A stretch of 64,000 nucleotides of DNA from Tsuneonella sediminis. Its GTDB lineage: Bacteria; Pseudomonadota; Alphaproteobacteria; Sphingomonadales; Sphingomonadaceae. The position numbers and the translations under genes were made by a program. The stretch covers positions 62,001 to 126,000 of the forward strand of contig NZ_JBNCBU010000002.1 in assembly GCF_051912845.1 (NCBI RefSeq). Direction: 5' to 3'. This document shows, one piece after another, positions 59,882 to 64,000 of this stretch. The notes below the pieces were generated by a model, which saw only the letters and a program-made list of their open reading frames with translations, searched no databases and was not told where the DNA came from. Positions within the stretch are counted from its first letter, which is position 1. Every line of letters starts with the position of its first letter.

Positions 59882-62413
59882 TCACGCCGCAGCCGTCCGC
59901 AACTGGCGGTTGTAGAACCAGCCGATGCCGATGAGGCTGAAGCCAAGCGCCATGAACGAGGCGACCCGGCCCAGCCCCTCGAGGCCGGCAGCGTCGACGA
60001 GGAACACCTTGAGCACCGCGGCGACCATCACCGCCAGCGAACCCACCCGCCAGGTGCGCCCTCCCCGCCCGCGAGACCCCCACAGCAGGAACAGCGCCGC
60101 CAGCACGATGGCGGTGAACGAGCGCAGCAGGTCCTCGGTCGGTGAGACGGGCGGGGCCATCAGGAGCGAACCGGCAAAGGCCTGTCGCAGTTCGGACAGC
60201 GCAAACGCGGCGAGAACGGCCATCGTCGCCGCATCGATGCTCCACCCCAGCCAGGGCGGCTCCTTCGCCAGCCGGTGACCGACGAGAAGAAGCGCGGCGA
60301 GAGGGGCGGCATACATCGCGACAAGCGCGTTCGCGATCGGGAGCGGACCGACCGCTTGCTCGCTCCAAAGCGGGTTATGGAGGACCAGCGAAAACCAGCC
60401 GAAATGTAAAAGCGCACCTATCGCGAGTGCCAGACCCGCACGGGTAAGGCCCCGGGCGAGCGCGAGCCATGCGCCTCCCACAAGGAGTGCCTGCCAGAGT
60501 GAGCGTTCAACCACCCCCGTATCGACGAAATCGGCGCCCGCTACTCCCGCAAAGAGTACGCGGAAGCCCACGTGCACGGCAACGAGGCAGCCTGCAAACG
60601 CCGCCGCCTCGAGGACCCGTCGCAGCGCGGCGTGCGGCACGCCAGCCCGGCGCCACGCGGCCGATAGGAAAGCGATTGGCAGGAGGTCGAGTGCAACTGT
60701 CCGCAATGCCGGCAGCTTTTCCACCGTTACCGGCACGCCGACCAATCCCTCTAGCCCAGCCCTGAGCCAGGTGCCGAGGGGATCAAGCGCCCACAGCGCA
60801 GCGATGGCCCACAATGCCGCAATCGCGCCGAAGGCCCGTCCCGTGCGCAGCGCGAAGCTCGCCGCGACGATCGCCGCCGCCCACGGCATTGCGCCTTCCG
60901 GCAGGACCTGCGCGGCGGCGTCATAGGCGGCAATCGCGGCGATGCCCTGAGCAGTCCATACCCAACGTGGATCGATTCCGGCGGACCGGCCTGCGAGCAG
61001 GGCCGCCCCCACCGCGATGCCAGCGGTCGCTACGAGCGCGAGCGCGAGCCCGGGCGAAGGGGCATCGGCAAGCCCGTCGATGAAGCGCAGGTGGATCGCG
61101 ATCGCAAGCCCGAGGGCAACGAGCGCCGCCTGCGCAACGTCGATCGTCCGGCCCGCTGCGCGCCCCAACTGCACGAGCGGCACGCCGGCGAAGATGGCGG
61201 CGAGACCCCCCGCGACGAGACCGAATTCCTGCGCTTGCGCCGATGGCCATAACGCAACGAGCGCCATGGCGACAGCGGCAGCGACCGCGTTCGCCTCGCG
61301 CATCGCCGGCTCGCGCCAGCCAAACCACGCGAGCGCGGCGCCCAGCAGCATGTAGAGCCCCCATTCCAGTCCGCCGAACCCGCCCTGCTGGACCAGTATG
61401 GCGAGTTGCAGCGCAGCAAGGCCCGATGCGCCGACCCGGACGAGCCGGCCAGGCCGGGCGCCGGTCCCCGAGAGAGCCGGCAGGACGGCGCCCAAAAGCA
61501 CCAGATAGGCGCCCAGCACGGCGGTTTCCGGCGTTCGCTCCGTTCCGCCCGCGATGAGCAACGCGCCCCATCCCAGCCCCCCGGCAAGCGCGGCAATGCC
61601 CAGCCAGGCGCGGCCCTGCCGGCGTCCGGTAAAGGCGAGGCCTGCGGTCACCAGCGCGAGGTAGAGTGTGAGGAGGGGCAGGTTAGCGTCCTCGCTGCCC
61701 ACGAGCGCGGGGGCGGCGAACCCGCCGACGAGCGCGAGGATGGCGCTCGGCAGTCCGAATCGGAACGACAGTCCGATCGCCGCGCCGGTCACGCCGGCCA
61801 GTGCCACGAACGCCGCGCCCGAGCCGATCAGCCCGTAAGCGCTTCCGGCAAGATAAAAGGCGGCATAAAGCGTCGCGAGGCCTGCGCCGGCCAGCGCCTG
61901 CGCGACGCGCGGGTCGGCAACCCTTTCGCGCCAGCGAAATGCGGCCTCGGCGCCGCCGACAAGGGCGAGACCGAACAGTCCCGCGAGCAGCACTCGCACC
62001 GCCGGGGTCAGCAGGCCCGCGTCGATCGACCAGCGGACAAGAAAAATCCCCGCCACCGCGAGGGTCACTCCGCCGACCCATATCGGCAGCAACCGCCCGA
62101 AGACGTCCTCGAAATCGAAGCGCGGCACCGCCAGGCGGCCCCATCCCGCGGCGCGCTCGTGCAAAGCGCCAGGCGGGCCAGACGACAGACCTGCAAGCGC
62201 CGCGGCATCGGCTGCCGGTCCGTGCGCAGCGGCCGGGACGGGCAAGTCGGGTTCCATCGCGCGTCCGGCAGGAACCGCGCCCGGCGCCGGGCGCGACACG
62301 CCGCCGCGCAGTTCGCTCCGCAGCTGCGCCAGCTCGCGCTCGAGCCGGCTCACCCGTCGCCAGACGAAAGCCACGACCCCAATCAGGGCCAGAACGACGA
62401 GTCCCTCCATCAC
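59882..62413 (-). CDS. Giant DUF2339 membrane protein
   Basis: An 843-residue protein with an N-terminal helix and coil (LERELAQLRSELRGG), then about 25 hydrophobic segments. This is the DUF2339 family of large predicted membrane proteins of unknown function; the motif WSIDAGLLTPAVRVLLAGLF is typical. It shares a 79-base divergent intergenic region with the Crp-type regulator. Start MMEGLVVLALIGVV at 62413. Confidence 0.93.
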   Translation of the reverse strand: MMEGLVVLALIGVVAFVWRRVSRLERELAQLRSELRGGVSRPAPGAVPAGRAMEPDLPVPAAAHGPAADAAALAGLSSGPPGALHERAAGWGRLAVPRFDFEDVFGRLLPIWVGGVTLAVAGIFLVRWSIDAGLLTPAVRVLLAGLFGLALVGGAEAAFRWRERVADPRVAQALAGAGLATLYAAFYLAGSAYGLIGSGAAFVALAGVTGAAIGLSFRFGLPSAILALVGGFAAPALVGSEDANLPLLTLYLALVTAGLAFTGRRQGRAWLGIAALAGGLGWGALLIAGGTERTPETAVLGAYLVLLGAVLPALSGTGARPGRLVRVGASGLAALQLAILVQQGGFGGLEWGLYMLLGAALAWFGWREPAMREANAVAAAVAMALVALWPSAQAQEFGLVAGGLAAIFAGVPLVQLGRAAGRTIDVAQAALVALGLAIAIHLRFIDGLADAPSPGLALALVATAGIAVGAALLAGRSAGIDPRWVWTAQGIAAIAAYDAAAQVLPEGAMPWAAAIVAASFALRTGRAFGAIAALWAIAALWALDPLGTWLRAGLEGLVGVPVTVEKLPALRTVALDLLPIAFLSAAWRRAGVPHAALRRVLEAAAFAGCLVAVHVGFRVLFAGVAGADFVDTGVVERSLWQALLVGGAWLALARGLTRAGLALAIGALLHFGWFSLVLHNPLWSEQAVGPLPIANALVAMYAAPLAALLLVGHRLAKEPPWLGWSIDAATMAVLAAFALSELRQAFAGSLLMAPPVSPTEDLLRSFTAIVLAALFLLWGSRGRGGRTWRVGSLAVMVAAVLKVFLVDAAGLEGLGRVASFMALGFSLIGIGWFYNRQLRTAAA

Positions 62414-62491
62414 CCGGCACCGTCCACCCCGGTCGCGGTTTTTTCAAGCCGGCCCGGAACCGAATGCACATCCGTTCGATAAAACGAGGAC

Positions 62492-63259
62492 GTGGTGGAC
62501 GATGTCAGACGATACCCCCTGACGGGCCGTTTCCTCATGGGACGGTCCCGCCACGCCATGGGCGAGCGGGAAAAGGAACTGCTCGAGCAATCGATCGAGG
62601 AAGTCGTGGACCTGGAAGGCCAGGCGTGCCTCCTGGCCCGGGGCCAGCTGACCGACCGGTCGACCATGCTGATAGACGGTTTCATCGTGCGCACGATCAC
62701 AGAGCACGACCGGCGTTATATCGTGGGCATCCAGGTGCCGGGAGATTTCGTCGACCTTCATGCCTTTGCCCTGAAGCGCCTCGATCACGACGTCGTCACG
62801 CTGGGACCGGCGCGCGTAGGGCTTGTCTCGCATGCGCGAATTGCAGACATTCACGCGAACGAACCCCACCTTTCGCGGCTGTTCTGGTTCTCGACGCTGC
62901 TCGATGCCGCGATCCACCGGCAGTGGACGCTCAAGCTCGAGCAGCTGAAGGCCAGCCGCCGCGTGTCGCACCGCCTGTCGGAAATCTGGCGGCGTCTCGA
63001 GATGGTCGGACTCGGTCGGGCGAACGGGTTTCGTGCCCCGCTGACCCAGACCGACCTTGCCGACATGTGCGGCACGACCGCGATTCACATGAACCGGGCG
63101 CTGTCCGAACTGCGGCGCGCGGAAATCGCCGAGTTTCGCCGCGGGCTGGTCGTCGTGCCCAACCGGACGAAGCTGGAGCGCCACGGCGACTTTGACCCCG
63201 GTTATCTCTACGGGCACGGACCGCTCTACATCGAGGACAAGCTCGACGGGATCGACTGA
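62492..63259 (+). CDS. Crp/Fnr family transcriptional regulator
   Basis: A 255-residue regulator with a cyclic-nucleotide-binding-like domain (residues 35-150, LIDGFIVRTITEHDRRYIVG and IQVPGDFVDLHAF) and a winged HTH (LTQTDLADMCGTTAIHMNRA). No Cys cluster of Fnr type is visible, so it is not an oxygen sensor of the Fnr kind. The start is GTG at 62492 (or GTG at 62495). It is divergent from DUF2339. Confidence 0.9.
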   Translation: MVDDVRRYPLTGRFLMGRSRHAMGEREKELLEQSIEEVVDLEGQACLLARGQLTDRSTMLIDGFIVRTITEHDRRYIVGIQVPGDFVDLHAFALKRLDHDVVTLGPARVGLVSHARIADIHANEPHLSRLFWFSTLLDAAIHRQWTLKLEQLKASRRVSHRLSEIWRRLEMVGLGRANGFRAPLTQTDLADMCGTTAIHMNRALSELRRAEIAEFRRGLVVVPNRTKLERHGDFDPGYLYGHGPLYIEDKLDGID

Positions 63260-63278
63260 CGCGCCTGGCGGTCTCGCC

Positions 63279-64000
63279 TCAGCCGTGCGCACCGAAAAGG
63301 TTGGCGATCGCCACCGAAACTCTCAGTGACAGGGCGTGGGCTGCCTCGATCGGCTCGATGAATTCGCGATGGATCGCGGCGTAGCCCTCGCCTTCGCCGT
63401 CCGGATAGGAGCCGGGCTCGTCAACCGCGTAGTCGCTCGTCCGGCTGACCTGGGCCGGGTAGGCCCGCCGCAGCTGCGCCAGGGCGTCGTCGATCCGAAG
63501 GGTGAAGACCATCTCCAGCACGTCGTCGCGGCTGATGTCGTTGGCGCGGGCGAACGCCGGGATGCTTACCGCCTTGAGGAACATGTGCTGAAGGAGCGCC
63601 AGCCGCAGCGCCTGCAGCACTCCGATCTCGCGCCGCACCTGTTCGCGAGTGGGCAGCAGGCTGTCGTCGGGCACGAGGTCGAGCAGGCGATGCAACTTGA
63701 GCGCGTCGACACGCAGACGCGACGCGAGTCGGCGGAACACGCCGTTGCGATCGTCCTTGGTGAGATACTCGGCCAGCGCCGCGCAGGCGGGAGCGAGATG
63801 TTCTTCCGTCCCGCGATAGGTGCGGCTTGCCCAGTAGGCCGAATTGAAGAGCTCGCCGTAGGCGGCCACCGTCTTGATGCTGGCCAGCGCATTCGCCGCG
63901 CGGACTAGCCGCACGATCTGCCGCCCGCGCGGGCTTTCGCGCAGCAGCGCGGCCATGTCCTCGAGATTGCCGTCCGCCGCGCTGCCCACGCCGGCGATGA
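63279..64000 (-). CDS. C-terminal part of an unknown protein, possibly a divergent PEP carboxylase
   Basis: A frame that stays open to the window edge; a GTG at 63989 is the first possible start, but the protein probably continues beyond. The visible ~236 residues are helical. The order of ANALASIKTVAAYGELFN, FRRLASRLRVDALKLHRLLD, an ALRLALLQHMFLKAVS segment and the final SLRVSVAIANLFGAHG recalls the C-terminus of phosphoenolpyruvate carboxylase, but the conserved terminal NTG and the RNPY motif are missing. That reading is tentative. Confidence 0.5.
   Translation of the reverse strand, partial: IAGVGSAADGNLEDMAALLRESPRGRQIVRLVRAANALASIKTVAAYGELFNSAYWASRTYRGTEEHLAPACAALAEYLTKDDRNGVFRRLASRLRVDALKLHRLLDLVPDDSLLPTREQVRREIGVLQALRLALLQHMFLKAVSIPAFARANDISRDDVLEMVFTLRIDDALAQLRRAYPAQVSRTSDYAVDEPGSYPDGEGEGYAAIHREFIEPIEAAHALSLRVSVAIANLFGAHG

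Overview
The window looks like chromosome from a GC-rich alphaproteobacterium, most likely order Sphingomonadales and probably near Erythrobacter/Altererythrobacter. This is inferred from gene content: the alphaproteobacterial cell-cycle regulator GcrA, the F1-ATPase inhibitor zeta subunit, a Tad/Cpa pilus operon in Caulobacter-like order, beta-carotene hydroxylase CrtZ, a TonB-dependent receptor with a Gly/Arg-rich insertion, and consistently GC-rich third codon positions. No rRNA gene is present, so the placement is not proven. No CRISPR array, transposase or prophage was seen.

Layout. 1-6.6 kb: a TonB-dependent-receptor-like protein faces infA-maf-RNase E/G-like-yacG, followed by tRNA-Phe and a membrane-anchored endonuclease/exonuclease/phosphatase protein. 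6.6-8.3 kb: three small envelope proteins. 8.6-20.9 kb: one minus-strand Tad (Flp pilus) operon, flp-cpaB-cpaC-lipoprotein-tadG-tadE-tadE-cpaE-cpaF-tadB-tadC-tadD-cpaA, ending in an M23 peptidase. 21-25.7 kb: a membrane protein, tRNA-Ser, hspQ, an ABC-2 permease, gcrA, a DUF1993 protein and a spermidine-synthase-like methyltransferase. 25.8-37.1 kb: the translation/RNA cluster rimP-nusA-ylxR-infB-(small ORF)-rbfA-tdk-M50 protease-truB-rpsO-pnp. 37.2-41.5 kb: a phage-shock (Psp) locus, with pspF divergent from a sigma-54 promoter that drives a leader ORF, pspA, pspB, pspC, four further PspB-like proteins and a two-helix membrane protein. 41.5-51.8 kb: sufE, an AraC regulator, crtZ, a thioesterase, leuC/leuD with a DNA glycosylase between them, a quinone oxidoreductase, the zeta subunit, bolA, grxD, a NUDIX hydrolase, a ZIP-like transporter, tRNA-Arg and a queuosine-precursor transporter. 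51.9-59.7 kb: a compact VirB-type secretion operon (virB1-2-3-4-6-9-10-11). 59.9-64 kb: a giant DUF2339 membrane protein, a Crp/Fnr regulator and a possibly PEP-carboxylase-like C-terminus running off the end.

The most unusual part is the Psp locus. After pspC come four consecutive small proteins that each repeat the PspB plan: one membrane helix, then a coiled coil ending in a conserved R-x-x-x-L/V-E-R/A-I motif. Their stops and starts mostly overlap. The locus is headed by a near-perfect -24/-12 promoter with a perfect 15-bp palindrome across the predicted transcription start, and PspA appears to carry a Pro/Ser-rich N-terminal extension. Second in interest are the VirB operon, which has no virB5, virB7, virB8 or virD4 in the window, and the Cys-containing repeat inserted in the TonB-dependent-receptor-like protein.

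Three tRNA genes, several intrinsic terminators and several leader stem-loops were found by eye. Homology assignments rest on motif recognition, with no database search.
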